Source: Solirubrobacteraceae bacterium (GTDB lineage: Bacteria; Actinomycetota; Thermoleophilia; Solirubrobacterales; Solirubrobacteraceae). From it: DNA of 42,183 bases. Shown piece by piece: positions 1 to 7,606 of this stretch (position 1 is the stretch's first letter; the number at the start of each line of letters is the position of its first letter). A model generated the notes under the pieces. It did no database searches. It saw only the letters and a program-made list of their open reading frames with translations, and had not been told where the DNA came from. The position numbers were made by a program, and so were the translations under genes. The stretch lies in contig JAUXSD010000159.1 in the NCBI GenBank assembly GCA_030681525.1, positions 1 through 42,183 of the forward strand, given 5' to 3'.

Positions 1-1
1 G

Positions 2-2104
2 TCCGCCGGCGCCCGGCCCGCCGCTCGCCCCGCCGGCTCCGCGCCGGCGCCGGCGCCGTCCGATCCGTCCGCCGCCGGCACGACGCCGGGCGACCAGCCC
101 GCCGCGCCGGCCGACGGCAGCGAGCCCGCCAAGCACCGCCCGACGCGCTCCTCGCTCGCCGGTGAGCGCACCCCCGGGGCCGCCGGCCCCGGTGGCCGTC
201 GCCGCGTCGTCATCGACTCCCAGGCCTCGCGCCGCACGCCCGGCCAGCAGTCCCAGCCGCCGCGCCGCCAGCGCCGCGGCCGCCGCCGCCGTGGCACGTA
301 CGACGACACGGTCGCCCCGCTCAACGAGGCCGCGGCGTCGCACACCGATCTCGTGCGGATCAACTCCGGCTCGACGGTCAAGGACATCGCCGAGTCGATG
401 GGCGTGCCCGTCCCGGAGATCATCAAGAAGCTCATGATGCTCGGCCAGATGGCGACGCTCACGCAGACGCTGTCCGACGAGGCCGTCGAGATCCTCGCCG
501 ACGAGTTCAACAAGCAGGTCGAGATCGTCCACGCCGCCGACGAGGTCGAGACCGACCCGGTCTTCGAGGACGCCGACGAGGATCTCACGTACCGCCCGCC
601 GGTCGTGACGATCATGGGCCACGTCGACCACGGCAAGACGTCGCTGCTGGACGCCATCCGCACGACCGAGGTCGTCAAGGGCGAGGCCGGCGGCATCACG
701 CAGCACATCGGCGCCTACCAGGTCCATCACAACGACAAGCTCGTCACGTTCCTCGACACGCCTGGCCACGAGGCCTTCACCGCGATGCGCGCCCGCGGCG
801 CCCGCGTGACCGACATCGCGGTCATCGTGGTCGCCGCCGACGACGGCGTGAAGCCGCAGACCGACGAGGCGATCGACCACGCGAAGGCCGCCGAGGTGCC
901 GATCGTCGTGGCGGTCAACAAGATCGACAAGGAGGGCGCCGACCCGACGCGCGTGCGCACCGAGATGACCACGCGTGGCCTGCAGCCCTCCGAGTGGGGC
1001 GGCGAGACCGAGTTCGTCGACGTCTCCGCCAAGACGAAGGTCGGTCTCGAGGACCTGCTCGACACCCTCCAGGTCGTCGCCGAGCTCGAGGACCTCAAGG
1101 CCAACGCGGGGGCGCCGGCGTCCGGCGTCGTCGTCGAGTCCAAGCTCGACCCGGGCCGCGGCCCGGTCGTCACGATCCTCATCCAGCGCGGCACCCTGCG
1201 CATCGGCGACGCGCTCGTCGCCGGCGCCAACTGGGGCCGCGTCCGCGCGATGCACGACTTCACCGGCGCCCGCGTCAAGGAGGCGCTGCCGGGCGATCCG
1301 ATCGAGGTCCTCGGCTTCGACGGCGTCCCGGAGGCCGGCGAGCACGTCCGCGCCGTCGAGAACGACCGCCGCGCCCGGGCGATCGCCCACGAGCGCGAGC
1401 AGCGCCTCAAGCAGGAGCAGCACGCCCGCCGCTCCGGCCGCAAGCGCTCCCTGGAGGACGTCTTCAAGGACATCCAGGCCGGCGAGCTCAAGGAGCTCAA
1501 CCTGCTCGTCAAGGCCGACGTCGCCGGCTCCGCCGAGGCGCTCGAGGACGAGATCGCCAAGCTGCCGCAGGACGAGGTCGCGGTCAACATCATCCGCACC
1601 GGCGTCGGCGGCATCAACGAGTCCGACGTCATGCTGGCCGCCGCGTCCGACGCGATCATCATCGGCTTCAACGTGCGGCCCGTGGGCGACGCGCGCGCCG
1701 TCGCCGAGCGCGAGGGCGTCGACGTCCGCGGCTACACCGTCATCTACAAGGTGCTCGACGAGCTGCGCGCCGCGATGGAGGGCATGCTCGAGCCCGACGA
1801 GGTCGAGGACTCGCTCGGCCACGTCGAGATCCGCCAGATCTTCCGCGCCTCGAAGATCGGCGTCATCGCCGGCTCCTACGTCACCGACGGCAAGATCACG
1901 CGCGGGGCCAAGACGCGCCTCGTCCGCGATGGCACGATCGTCTACGACGGCGAGATCGCGTCGCTGCGGCGCCTCAGCGACGACGTGCGCGAGGTCGCCG
2001 CGGGCTTTGAGTGCGGCATCACGCTGCGCAACTTCCAGGACGTCAAGGAAGGCGACGTCCTCGAGGTCTACGAGACCCGCAAGGTCGACCGCGCCCTCGC
2101 CTAG
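2..2104 (+). CDS. infB: Translation initiation factor IF-2, 5'-truncated by the window edge
   Basis: GTPase that brings initiator fMet-tRNA to the 30S subunit and promotes subunit joining. The frame is open from base 2, so the gene starts upstream and about 700 codons are visible. The first ~90 codons are low-complexity Pro/Ala then Arg/Gly-rich, as in actinobacterial IF-2. An IF2_N domain follows ([19 protein letters not shown], about 371-530). The G domain begins near 595 with [17 protein letters not shown] (G1), then DTPGHEAF (G3) and NKID (G4). EF-Tu-like domain II, the IF-2 domain III and the C-terminal fMet-tRNA-binding domain run to the stop. A possible small ORF starts 2 nt after the stop, ylxP and rbfA follow; infB-rbfA linkage is standard. 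Nothing in the visible part is broken. Identity is certain; only the N-terminus is missing. Confidence 0.98.
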   Translation, partial: SAGARPAARPAGSAPAPAPSDPSAAGTTPGDQPAAPADGSEPAKHRPTRSSLAGERTPGAAGPGGRRRVVIDSQASRRTPGQQSQPPRRQRRGRRRRGTYDDTVAPLNEAAASHTDLVRINSGSTVKDIAESMGVPVPEIIKKLMMLGQMATLTQTLSDEAVEILADEFNKQVEIVHAADEVETDPVFEDADEDLTYRPPVVTIMGHVDHGKTSLLDAIRTTEVVKGEAGGITQHIGAYQVHHNDKLVTFLDTPGHEAFTAMRARGARVTDIAVIVVAADDGVKPQTDEAIDHAKAAEVPIVVAVNKIDKEGADPTRVRTEMTTRGLQPSEWGGETEFVDVSAKTKVGLEDLLDTLQVVAELEDLKANAGAPASGVVVESKLDPGRGPVVTILIQRGTLRIGDALVAGANWGRVRAMHDFTGARVKEALPGDPIEVLGFDGVPEAGEHVRAVENDRRARAIAHEREQRLKQEQHARRSGRKRSLEDVFKDIQAGELKELNLLVKADVAGSAEALEDEIAKLPQDEVAVNIIRTGVGGINESDVMLAAASDAIIIGFNVRPVGDARAVAEREGVDVRGYTVIYKVLDELRAAMEGMLEPDEVEDSLGHVEIRQIFRASKIGVIAGSYVTDGKITRGAKTRLVRDGTIVYDGEIASLRRLSDDVREVAAGFECGITLRNFQDVKEGDVLEVYETRKVDRALA

Positions 2105-2106
2105 CT

Positions 2107-2271
2107 GTGGTTGGTCCCGTGAGCCCGTGCTCGCTCGGGCGGCTGCTGGCGCCGACTGGCAAGGACGCAGGGAGGAAGGTGTGCCTCTGGCACATCGACG
2201 ACCGAGGACGCCGCCAGGCGGTGATCAGCGGCCGATCCGAGTGGGCTCGGGTTTGCGGGACGAACCACTGA
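2107..2271 (+). CDS. Possible small ORF (up to 54 aa) bridging infB and ylxP
   Basis: I recognise no family. A frame beginning with GTG 2 nt after the infB stop runs to TGA at 2269-2271, and that TGA overlaps the ylxP ATG as TGATG. Later GTG starts are possible at 2119 and 2179; a purine-rich GGGAGGAAG lies just before 2179 but only 0-3 nt away, which is close. The third codon position is mostly G/C (about 86% by hand count), nearer to real genes here than the other two frames across the same bases. The C-terminal part (VCLWHIDDRGRR, then SEWARVCGTNH) has two Cys, two Trp and two His. The same stretch can fold into several hairpins, so it may instead be a structured RNA or an attenuator with a leader peptide. 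Low confidence as a protein. Confidence 0.3.
   Translation: MVGPVSPCSLGRLLAPTGKDAGRKVCLWHIDDRGRRQAVISGRSEWARVCGTNH
2123..2250 (+). other. Run of short hairpins between infB and ylxP (possible structured RNA)
   Basis: Four short inverted repeats lie in series: GCCCG/CGGGC (2123-2140), TGTGCC-tct-GGCACA (2180-2194), CCGCC-a-GGCGG (2211-2221) and CCGAG-tggg-CTCGG (2237-2250). The second is perfect with a 3-nt loop. None is followed by a T-run, so intrinsic termination is unlikely. High GC makes chance stems common, so this is suggestive only. It overlaps the possible small ORF. Confidence 0.3.
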
Positions 2272-2594
2272 TGCGGGACGGCGATGACGTGGACGCGTAC
2301 GTCGCGCTGCTGCTGGTGCATCTGCACTTCCCCGACGCCGGCTCGCTGAAGGCCAAGCGCAAGGACCTTGCCTCGGTCAAGGCCCAGCTGCACGGCCGGA
2401 TGGGCGTCACGGTGACCGAGGTCGGCCACCAGGATCTGTGGCAGCGCGCGACGCTCGCGGCGGCGCTGACGGGCGGCTCGCCGAGCGCGCTGGACAGCTC
2501 CGTCGACCGGGTCGAGCGCTTCCTCTTGGACCGGTTTCCGGAGAGCTGTCGCGTCGAGCGGACCATCGCGTCGTTTGCCGACGTGACGGGCTGA
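2271..2594 (+). CDS. ylxP: YlxP-like DUF503 family protein
   Basis: Small DUF503 protein of about 107 aa; the family sits in infB-rbfA operons and is thought to act in ribosome or translation biology, though its reaction is unknown. Family hallmarks are present: an initial beta strand (YVALLLVHLHFPDAGSLKAK), then the conserved VTEVGHQDLWQRATLAAAL segment and a C-terminal helix. The ATG at 2271 is chosen because it overlaps the upstream TGA; a GTG at 2289 would start closer to the conserved strand and is also plausible. The family is usually 90-100 aa, so either start fits. The stop lies 11 nt before rbfA, and its TGA abuts the rbfA ribosome-binding site, suggesting coupling. Confidence 0.85.
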   Translation: MRDGDDVDAYVALLLVHLHFPDAGSLKAKRKDLASVKAQLHGRMGVTVTEVGHQDLWQRATLAAALTGGSPSALDSSVDRVERFLLDRFPESCRVERTIASFADVTG

Positions 2595-2605
2595 GGAGGA
2601 CTAGG

Positions 2606-2953
2606 ATGGCCTCAGATCGGATGCGGCGCGTCGACGAGGCCGTCAGGCAGGTCTTGTCCGATGCCGTCGCCCAGGACCTGCAGGACCCGAGAATCGGTTT
2701 CGTCACGATGACGAGCGTCAAGACCACTTCAGATCTTCGCCATGCCCGTGTCTACGTCAGCGTGCTCGGAAGCGAAACCGAGCGCGACGCGACGATGGCC
2801 GGGCTGCGCTCCGCCCACGGCGCCCTGCAGCGCCGGCTCGCCCGCGAGCTGCGCATGAAGCACACGCCGACGCTCGAGTTCCTCTACGACGACACGACCG
2901 ACCGGGCGATGCACCTCGAAGAGCTGCTGCGTCGCGAGGCGGGGGAGACGTGA
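2606..2953 (+). CDS. rbfA: 30S ribosome-binding factor RbfA
   Basis: KH-domain factor that binds the immature 30S subunit and assists 16S rRNA 5'-end maturation and cold adaptation. The 115-aa product has the usual length and the conserved order: N-terminal helix (RRVDEAVRQVLSDAV), the strand DPRIGFVTMTSVKTTSDLRH, then ARVYVSVLG and the helix ending in ELRMKHTPTLEFLYDD. An excellent Shine-Dalgarno GAGGAGGA at 2593-2600 sets the ATG at 2606. The stop overlaps the GTG start of nrnA by 4 nt. This is a normal member of the infB operon. Confidence 0.97.
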   Translation: MASDRMRRVDEAVRQVLSDAVAQDLQDPRIGFVTMTSVKTTSDLRHARVYVSVLGSETERDATMAGLRSAHGALQRRLARELRMKHTPTLEFLYDDTTDRAMHLEELLRREAGET

Positions 2954-3945
2954 CGATCGCCGGCACGACTCCGAGCACGCGCGCCGAAGTACTCGATGCG
3001 CTTCGTCGCGGCGAGCGCTTCGTGCTCGTCACGCACGAGAACCCCGACGGCGACGCGCTCGGCTCGCTCGTCGCGATGCAGAGCGTCATGCGGGCACTCG
3101 GCAAGGACTCGCTCATGTTCATCGGCCGCGACGAGTTCCCGCTGCCCTACGAGTACGCGTTCTTCGAGTTCGACGACCTGATCACCGAGGTGCCCCCCGA
3201 CGTCCTCGAGCGCACGATCGTGTTCCTCGACTGCGGCAACTTCGACCGCAACGCCGTCGACATCGGCGACGCCACGATCGTCAACCTCGACCATCACCAC
3301 GACAACACGCACTTCGGGACGATCAACCACGTCGACCCCGCGGCGTCGTGCACGGCGGAGATCGTCTGGGACCTCATGCGCGGCCTCGACGTGCCGCTCA
3401 CCCCGCGGATCGCCGAGGCCCTGTACGTCGGCCTCGTGACCGACACCGGGCGCTTCATGTACGAGAACACCGGCCCGGCGGCGCACGTCATGGCGGCCGA
3501 CCTCATCGAGGCGGGCGTCGACGTGCACGAGATCTACCGCCGCCTCTACGAGGGCGTCCCGGAGCCCAAGCTCGCGCTGCTGACGCGCGCGCTGCAGCGC
3601 GTGCAGCGCTTCGACGGCGGCCGGCTGACGCTCGCGCGCCTGACCCGCGAGGACTTCGCCGAGACCGGCGCCGAGGAGTCCTACACCGAGGGCATCATCG
3701 ATCACCTGCGGGCGGTGCAGGGCACGAAGGTGGCCGCGCTGGCGCGCGAGCTGACCGGCGCGGAGGCGGCCGGGCGGTCGAAGGTCTCGCTGCGCGCGAC
3801 CGACGGCGCGGTCGACGTGTCGCTCATCGCCCGCGCCCAGAGCGGCGGCGGGCACCGCCAGGCGGCGGGCTTCGCGACGTCGATGGGCCCCGACGAGCTC
3901 GTGGCGTTCCTGCGCCAAGAGGTAGCCGCGCAGCTCGATGCGTAG
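2950..3945 (+). CDS. nrnA: DHH-family oligoribonuclease / pAp phosphatase NrnA
   Basis: DHH/DHHA1 phosphoesterase that degrades 2-5 nt RNA fragments (nanoRNA) and can dephosphorylate 3'-phosphoadenosine 5'-phosphate; some actinobacterial members also hydrolyse cyclic dinucleotides. Metal-binding motifs are intact: HENPDGDALGS (His29, Asp33, Asp35), VFLDCGN, the signature DHH (Asp114-His116) and ALYVGLVTDTGRF. The C-terminal DHHA1 domain carries GGGH ending at His302. The 331-aa length is typical. The GTG start overlaps the rbfA stop by 4 nt, so translation is probably coupled. The exact substrate preference cannot be read from sequence. Confidence 0.95.
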   Translation: MTIAGTTPSTRAEVLDALRRGERFVLVTHENPDGDALGSLVAMQSVMRALGKDSLMFIGRDEFPLPYEYAFFEFDDLITEVPPDVLERTIVFLDCGNFDRNAVDIGDATIVNLDHHHDNTHFGTINHVDPAASCTAEIVWDLMRGLDVPLTPRIAEALYVGLVTDTGRFMYENTGPAAHVMAADLIEAGVDVHEIYRRLYEGVPEPKLALLTRALQRVQRFDGGRLTLARLTREDFAETGAEESYTEGIIDHLRAVQGTKVAALARELTGAEAAGRSKVSLRATDGAVDVSLIARAQSGGGHRQAAGFATSMGPDELVAFLRQEVAAQLDA

Positions 3946-3993
3946 TCGCCGGCTGACAGCATGCGCCGTCATCTGACCAGGAGGTACTGACTC

Positions 3994-4311
3994 ATGGAGG
4001 CATCGGACGCTGCGCCCACCCAGGGCAAGTGTCGTGACTGGAAGGCCCAGCGCGGACCCGGCGTGCTCGTCGTCGACGGCTGGTGCACCTATCCCTCGGC
4101 GGGCTGGATGACCGAGCTGCGCGAGGTGGAGCCGCAGGGCTCGGACCCGAAGGACCTGCTGCTCGAGCGCATCACGACGGTGCCGGAGGGCTACCAGCCG
4201 CCGGTCGTGCGCGGCATCGAGGTCCATTTCGAGAAGGTCGGCGACTTCGAGTACGAGACCGTGACGATCATGCCGGACGGTCTGACGCTCGAGGTCATCG
4301 ACGCGACGTAG
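3994..4311 (+). CDS. Conserved-looking hypothetical protein, 105 aa
   Basis: No recognised family. ATG at 3994 is preceded by a strong Shine-Dalgarno (CAGGAGGT at 3979-3986), and codon use is like the neighbours, so it is probably real. The protein is soluble, slightly acidic, with no signal peptide or membrane segment. It has two cysteines (KCRDWK and GWCTYP) and alternating hydrophobic residues in its C-terminal half (VRGIEVHFEKVGDFEYETV), suggesting a small beta-rich fold. It lies 48 nt after nrnA and just before truB, where most actinobacteria have no such gene or a MATE transporter. No function is proposed. Confidence 0.7.
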   Translation: MEASDAAPTQGKCRDWKAQRGPGVLVVDGWCTYPSAGWMTELREVEPQGSDPKDLLLERITTVPEGYQPPVVRGIEVHFEKVGDFEYETVTIMPDGLTLEVIDAT

Positions 4312-4345
4312 GCACGCCGGAGGCGGCCGGCGCTCAGGCGACCAA

Positions 4346-4351
4346 TAGCCT
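4346..4351 (+). promoter_or_regulatory. Predicted -10 box for leaderless truB
   Basis: TAGCCT matches the actinobacterial TANNNT -10 pattern and ends exactly 7 nt before the GTG of truB, which places the expected transcription start at the start codon. No convincing -35 is visible. The same spacing recurs before dapA and the DsbA-like gene. Confidence 0.5.
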
Positions 4352-4358
4352 GGGGCCG

Positions 4359-5168
4359 GTGTCCGACGGCGTCCTGCTCATCGACAAGCCCGCGGGCAAG
4401 ACATCGCACGACATCGTCGCCGCGGTGCGCCGCGCAATCGGACCCCACCCACCCCGGCGCGTCGGCCACGCCGGCACGCTCGATCCGTTCGCGACGGGGC
4501 TGCTGCTCGTCCTCGTCGGCCGCGCGACGCGCATCCAGCGCTACCTCATGGCGCTGCCCAAGCGCTACGAGACGGTCGCGCGGCTCGGCGCGACCTCGAC
4601 GACCGGCGACCGGGACGGCGAGATCACGGTCACCGGGCGGTTCCCGCCGGATCCCGTCGAGCTGCCGACCGGCCAGCTGCTGCAACGCCCGCACGCCTAC
4701 AGCGCGGTGAAGGTCGACGGCCGGCGCGCCTACGACCGGTCGCGCGCGGGGGAGACGGTCGTGCTCGAGCCGCGGCCCGTCACCGTGTACCGCTTCGAGC
4801 AGCTCTGGCGCGAGGACGATCGCGCCGCCTTCGCGATCGAGTGTTCGGCGGGCACCTACGTGCGCGTGCTCGTCGCCGACCTGGCGGACGCCTACTGCGA
4901 GGAGCTGCGGCGGACCGCGATCGGTCCGTTCGAGGTCGCCGACGCCGATCCCGCGCGCCTCGTGCCGCTGGCCGACGTGCTGGGTCGGATCCTGCCGAGC
5001 GTGCGCCTCGACGGCGACGACGCGCGCCGGGCCGCGCACGGCGTGGCGATCGACGCCGCGGCGCCGGCCGGCGCCGGCGACGTGCTGCTGCTCGACGCGG
5101 AGGGCCCGATCGCGATCGCCCAGCCGCGCGCCGAGGGACTCAAGCCCGTCGTAGGCTTCCGCGCGTGA
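4359..5168 (+). CDS. truB: tRNA pseudouridine(55) synthase TruB
   Basis: Isomerises U55 of tRNA to pseudouridine in the T loop. The catalytic aspartate is Asp42 in GHAGTLDPFATGLLL, preceded by the N-terminal GVLLIDKPAGKTSHD. YSAVKVDGRRAYDRSR and the RTAIGPF segment are also present, with a C-terminal PUA-like part. GTG at 4359 puts LLIDKPAGKTS at the usual distance from the start and lies 7 nt after a TAGCCT box, so the transcript may be leaderless. At 269 aa it is somewhat short: the stretch between the TTGDRDGEI segment and the AYSAVKV motif appears about 8-10 residues shorter than usual, and the normal QVPP is QRPH. The stop overlaps ribF by 4 nt. Confidence 0.95.
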   Translation: MSDGVLLIDKPAGKTSHDIVAAVRRAIGPHPPRRVGHAGTLDPFATGLLLVLVGRATRIQRYLMALPKRYETVARLGATSTTGDRDGEITVTGRFPPDPVELPTGQLLQRPHAYSAVKVDGRRAYDRSRAGETVVLEPRPVTVYRFEQLWREDDRAAFAIECSAGTYVRVLVADLADAYCEELRRTAIGPFEVADADPARLVPLADVLGRILPSVRLDGDDARRAAHGVAIDAAAPAGAGDVLLLDAEGPIAIAQPRAEGLKPVVGFRA

Positions 5169-6058
5169 AGGTCACCCGCCTGTCCGACGTCCGTCCGCGC
5201 TCGCGACGGGTGGCGGTCGGGACGTTCGACGGCGTGCACCTCGGCCACCGCGAGGTCATCCGCGGCGCCGACACCGTGCTGACGTTCGACCCGCATCCGA
5301 CGACGGTCATCCGGCCGGGCGCGGCGCCCAAGCTGCTGACCGACCCCGCGCGCAAGGCCCGGCTCGTGGGCTCGCTCGGCGTGCAGGAGCTCGTCGTCAT
5401 CGAGTTCGACGCCGCGTTCGCGGCGCGCTCGGCGCAGGACTTCGTCGACGACGTGCTCGTCGGGGCGCTCGGCGCGACCCACGTCTCCGTCGGTGAGAAC
5501 TTCCGCTTCGGCCACAAGGCGCGCGGCGATGCGGCGCTGCTGCAGGCGGACGACCGCTTCGGGACGCGCGTCGTGCAGCTGCTGGAGATCGACGGCGAGG
5601 TCGTGTCGTCGAGCCACATCCGCGGGCTCGTGCTCGGCGGGGCGATCGAGTACGCCGGCCGGCTGCTGGGCGACCCGTTCACGCTGACCGGCGAGGTGGC
5701 CCACGGCGACGAGCGCGGCCGCGAGCTCGGCTACCCGACGGCCAACCTCGTGCCCGACCCGCGCTACGTGACGCCGGCGCACGGCGTCTACGCGGCGCGC
5801 GCGACGACGGCCGCGGGCGAGACCGTGCCCGCCGCGGTCAGCATCGGTGTGCGCCCGACGTTCGTCACCGGGCGCGGCGAGCTCATCGAGGCCTATCTGC
5901 TGGACTTCTCGGGCGACCTCTACGGATCGCGGCTGGAGCTCGCCTTCCTCAAGCGCCTGCGCGGCGAGAAGCGCTTTGACTCGGTCGATGTGCTGATCGC
6001 CCAGATGGCGCTGGACGTCGAGGATGCGCGGACCGTCTACGGCCGTGACCGGGCGTGA
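5165..6058 (+). CDS. ribF: Bifunctional riboflavin kinase / FAD synthetase RibF
   Basis: Phosphorylates riboflavin to FMN and adenylylates FMN to FAD. The N-terminal nucleotidyltransferase domain shows GTFDGVHLGH and TFDPHP, then GENFRFGHKARGD and SSSHIRGLV. The C-terminal flavokinase domain shows the GYPTANL motif, GVYAA and a conserved acidic end (EAYLLDFSGDLYG). The 297-aa product is slightly short because only ~11 residues separate GTFDGVHLGH from TFDPHP; typical family members have about twice that. GTG at 5165 overlaps the truB stop. truB-ribF-rpsO order is widely conserved in actinobacteria. Function is secure; the short loop may be a lineage trait. Confidence 0.95.
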   Translation: MKVTRLSDVRPRSRRVAVGTFDGVHLGHREVIRGADTVLTFDPHPTTVIRPGAAPKLLTDPARKARLVGSLGVQELVVIEFDAAFAARSAQDFVDDVLVGALGATHVSVGENFRFGHKARGDAALLQADDRFGTRVVQLLEIDGEVVSSSHIRGLVLGGAIEYAGRLLGDPFTLTGEVAHGDERGRELGYPTANLVPDPRYVTPAHGVYAARATTAAGETVPAAVSIGVRPTFVTGRGELIEAYLLDFSGDLYGSRLELAFLKRLRGEKRFDSVDVLIAQMALDVEDARTVYGRDRA

Positions 6059-6063
6059 GTTGC

Positions 6064-6069
6064 TACCTT
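6064..6069 (+). promoter_or_regulatory. Predicted -10 box before rpsO
   Basis: TACCTT fits TANNNT and ends 10 nt before the rpsO ATG, predicting a 5' leader of only about 3-4 nt. No clear Shine-Dalgarno precedes the ATG, which is consistent with a leaderless or near-leaderless message. Confidence 0.4.
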
Positions 6070-6079
6070 TGCCCGTCGC

Positions 6080-6349
6080 ATGGCACTGACCCAAGAACGC
6101 AAGCAGGAGCTCGTCAGCCAGTTCGGTGACTCAGACCAGGACACCGGCAACACCCGGGTCCAGGTCGCGCTGCTCACCGAGCGCATCAACCAGCTCACCG
6201 AGCATCTTCGCTCCAACCAGAAGGACCACCACTCTCGCCGCGGGCTGCTCATGCTCGTCGGGCGTCGTCGCAGGCTCCTGAACTACTTTCAGAAGCACGA
6301 CCTCGAGGGCTACCGCGCCCTCATCAAGGAGCTCGGGCTGCGCAGGTGA
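6080..6349 (+). CDS. rpsO: 30S ribosomal protein S15
   Basis: Primary 16S rRNA-binding protein of the small-subunit platform. The 89-aa length is exactly that of the family. Conserved features are visible: [23 protein letters not shown], the [22 protein letters not shown] rRNA-binding region (split here only for description) and a C-terminal helix. The TGA overlaps the GTG of the following peroxiredoxin by 4 nt. In most actinobacteria rpsO is followed directly by pnp; here about 1.85 kb with three other genes intervenes. Confidence 0.98.
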   Translation: MALTQERKQELVSQFGDSDQDTGNTRVQVALLTERINQLTEHLRSNQKDHHSRRGLLMLVGRRRRLLNYFQKHDLEGYRALIKELGLRR

Positions 6350-6813
6350 GCGTCCTTCCCGCAGGAAGCGACGTTCCGCAGTTCACGCTGCGCCGCGAGG
6401 ACGGCGAGCCGTTCACGCGTGACGACCTCGCCGGCCGGACGACCGTCCTGGTCTTCTTCCCGGCGGCGTTCAGCTCGGTCTGCACCGACCAGTTTCAGAT
6501 CCTCCAGGAGGTCCTCCAGGACCTCGCCGCGGAGGGCGCGGACGTGGTGGGCGTGTCGATCGACCAGACCGACAGCCAGGTGGCTTTCCGCGAGTCGCTG
6601 AACGTGACGATCCCGATGCTCTCCGACGCCGTGCCGCAGGCCGCCGCGGCGCGCGCCTTCGGCGTCCTCTTCGCGCCGACGGGCGTCGCCAACCGCGCGC
6701 TGGTCATCGTCGGCCCGGACCTGAAGATCCTGTGGTCCTGGGAGGGCGAGCACCCCGGCATCCTGCCGGGGGCCAACCTCATCTTCGACGGCCTGGCCGG
6801 CGCCCGCACCTAG
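6346..6813 (+). CDS. Peroxiredoxin, AhpE/BCP-like one-cysteine type
   Basis: Thiol peroxidase of the AhpC/TSA thioredoxin-fold superfamily that reduces peroxides in the cytosol. The active-site segment [13 protein letters not shown] carries the peroxidatic Cys46 in a variant of the PxxxTxxC motif with Ser for Thr. No second cysteine exists in the 155-aa chain, so it resembles AhpE-type 1-Cys enzymes, which need an external thiol to resolve. The VVGVSID and [10 protein letters not shown] segments are typical. GTG at 6346 overlaps the rpsO stop, so it is likely translated by coupling to S15, an unusual pairing. It converges with the next gene. Confidence 0.88.
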   Translation: MSVLPAGSDVPQFTLRREDGEPFTRDDLAGRTTVLVFFPAAFSSVCTDQFQILQEVLQDLAAEGADVVGVSIDQTDSQVAFRESLNVTIPMLSDAVPQAAAARAFGVLFAPTGVANRALVIVGPDLKILWSWEGEHPGILPGANLIFDGLAGART

Positions 6814-6835
6814 CCGCCTCGGTCGCCGCCCGAGG

Positions 6836-7300
6836 TCAGGCGGCGGCCAGCAGGGCCGGGATCCGCTGCGCCCGGAAGTCGAAGATCCGCTCGACGTCGC
6901 GCCGCACCACGAGCCGGTTGGCCAGCATGCCAAGCGGGCCGAAGCCGATGCGGTAGCGCACGACGTCGCGCATGAGCGTGTCGCCGTCGCCGATCGGCTC
7001 GAACGTGTGCGTGTGATGCCACAGCGCGTAGGGCCCCTTGATCTGCTCGTCGACGAAGCGATGGGGCGGGTCCCACGTCGTGATCTCGGTCAGCCAGCTG
7101 ACCGGCACGCGGCGGACGCGCAGCTCGTAGCGGATGAGCGTGCCCGGGCCCATCGCGATCGGGGCGGGCGTGAGGACCCGGAAGCGCAGCAGCGGCGGCG
7201 TCAGCGCCTCGAGGTTGTGCGCGTCGGCGAAGAACGCGAACACCTCCTCGGGCGGGCCGGGGAGGCGCTGCTCGCGGCGCACGATCTGGTCGGTCTTCAT
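6836..7300 (-). CDS. SRPBCC (START-like) family protein
   Basis: 154-aa member of the SRPBCC/polyketide-cyclase-like fold, which binds hydrophobic ligands in a helix-grip cavity. Typical features are the start QRLPGPPEEVFAFFADAHNL, the central WLTEITTWDPPHRFVDEQ and the long C-terminal helix. The pattern PYALWHHTHTFEPIGDGDT with MRDVVRYRIGFGPLG is common in actinobacterial proteins of this group, whose ligands are unknown. It is transcribed from a divergent region shared with the DsbA-like gene; TACCCC lies 5 nt upstream of its ATG and may be a -10 box of a leaderless message. No catalytic role is claimed. Confidence 0.8.
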   Translation of the reverse strand: MKTDQIVRREQRLPGPPEEVFAFFADAHNLEALTPPLLRFRVLTPAPIAMGPGTLIRYELRVRRVPVSWLTEITTWDPPHRFVDEQIKGPYALWHHTHTFEPIGDGDTLMRDVVRYRIGFGPLGMLANRLVVRRDVERIFDFRAQRIPALLAAA

Positions 7301-7368
7301 GCGGAGGGGTACGCGCGGCCGGTCACCGACGGATCGGCGTACCCGCCACGGTCCCAGGCCGATCGTGG

Positions 7369-7399
7369 TGAGTTGACCCGGGATGTAGGGGTCAACTCA
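7369..7399. repeat. Perfect 11-bp inverted repeat, 9-nt loop
   Basis: TGAGTTGACCC at 7369-7379 is exactly complementary to GGGTCAACTCA at 7389-7399, separated by GGGATGTAG. There is no T-run, and it lies between divergent promoters, so an operator or a cruciform is more likely than a terminator. Direct observation; the role is unknown. Confidence 0.8.
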
Positions 7400-7435
7400 G
7401 CACAACCCTCTGCAAGCGAGCACGCTCCGGCAGAT

Positions 7436-7476
7436 CGGGTCGATCTGTTCATCCCCCACATGAACAGACCGACCCG
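7436..7476. repeat. Hairpin repeat, copy A (17-bp arms)
   Basis: Arms at 7436-7452 and 7460-7476 pair over 17 bp with one mismatch around the loop CCCCCAC. The core 7446-7474 matches the reverse complement of 21815-21843 at 27 of 29 positions, including the CCCCAC loop, so this is a repeated element rather than a chance palindrome. No neighbouring gene suggests a transposase. It could be a REP-like element, a regulator site or a small RNA. Confidence 0.75.
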
Positions 7477-7593
7477 ACCAGGCCAACCCCGGCCCGCGGC
7501 CGGCGCGCAAACGAACTCACACCCTCAGCGATGCAGTTCAGCAGGGCAGCAACCCCGCGGACGCAGACGGCAGTCAGCAGCAGCGCAGCCCCG

Positions 7594-7599
7594 TACCCT
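7594..7599 (+). promoter_or_regulatory. Predicted -10 box for leaderless DsbA-like gene
   Basis: TACCCT ends exactly 7 nt before the ATG at 7607, the same geometry as truB and dapA. No Shine-Dalgarno is visible before the ATG, which fits a leaderless transcript. Confidence 0.5.
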
Positions 7600-7606
7600 C
7601 CGCACC

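Larger units (their letters stand above)
7301..7606. other. Divergent intergenic region with two inverted repeats, no gene
   Basis: This 306-nt stretch between divergent genes has no credible coding frame. It contains an 11-bp perfect inverted repeat (7369-7399), a 17-bp near-perfect inverted repeat that recurs elsewhere (7436-7476), and putative -10 boxes for the genes on both sides. The bases after 7480 are GC-rich and otherwise featureless. Confidence 0.6.

Noticed and set aside
2160..2195. Resemblance of GGACGCA and GGGAGGAAG to c-di-GMP-I riboswitch or RNase P RNA pieces
   Set aside because: Only short matches; the required partner helices and total length are missing.
7369..7399. Intrinsic terminator
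   Set aside because: No T-run and it lies between divergent gene starts, where no transcript should end.
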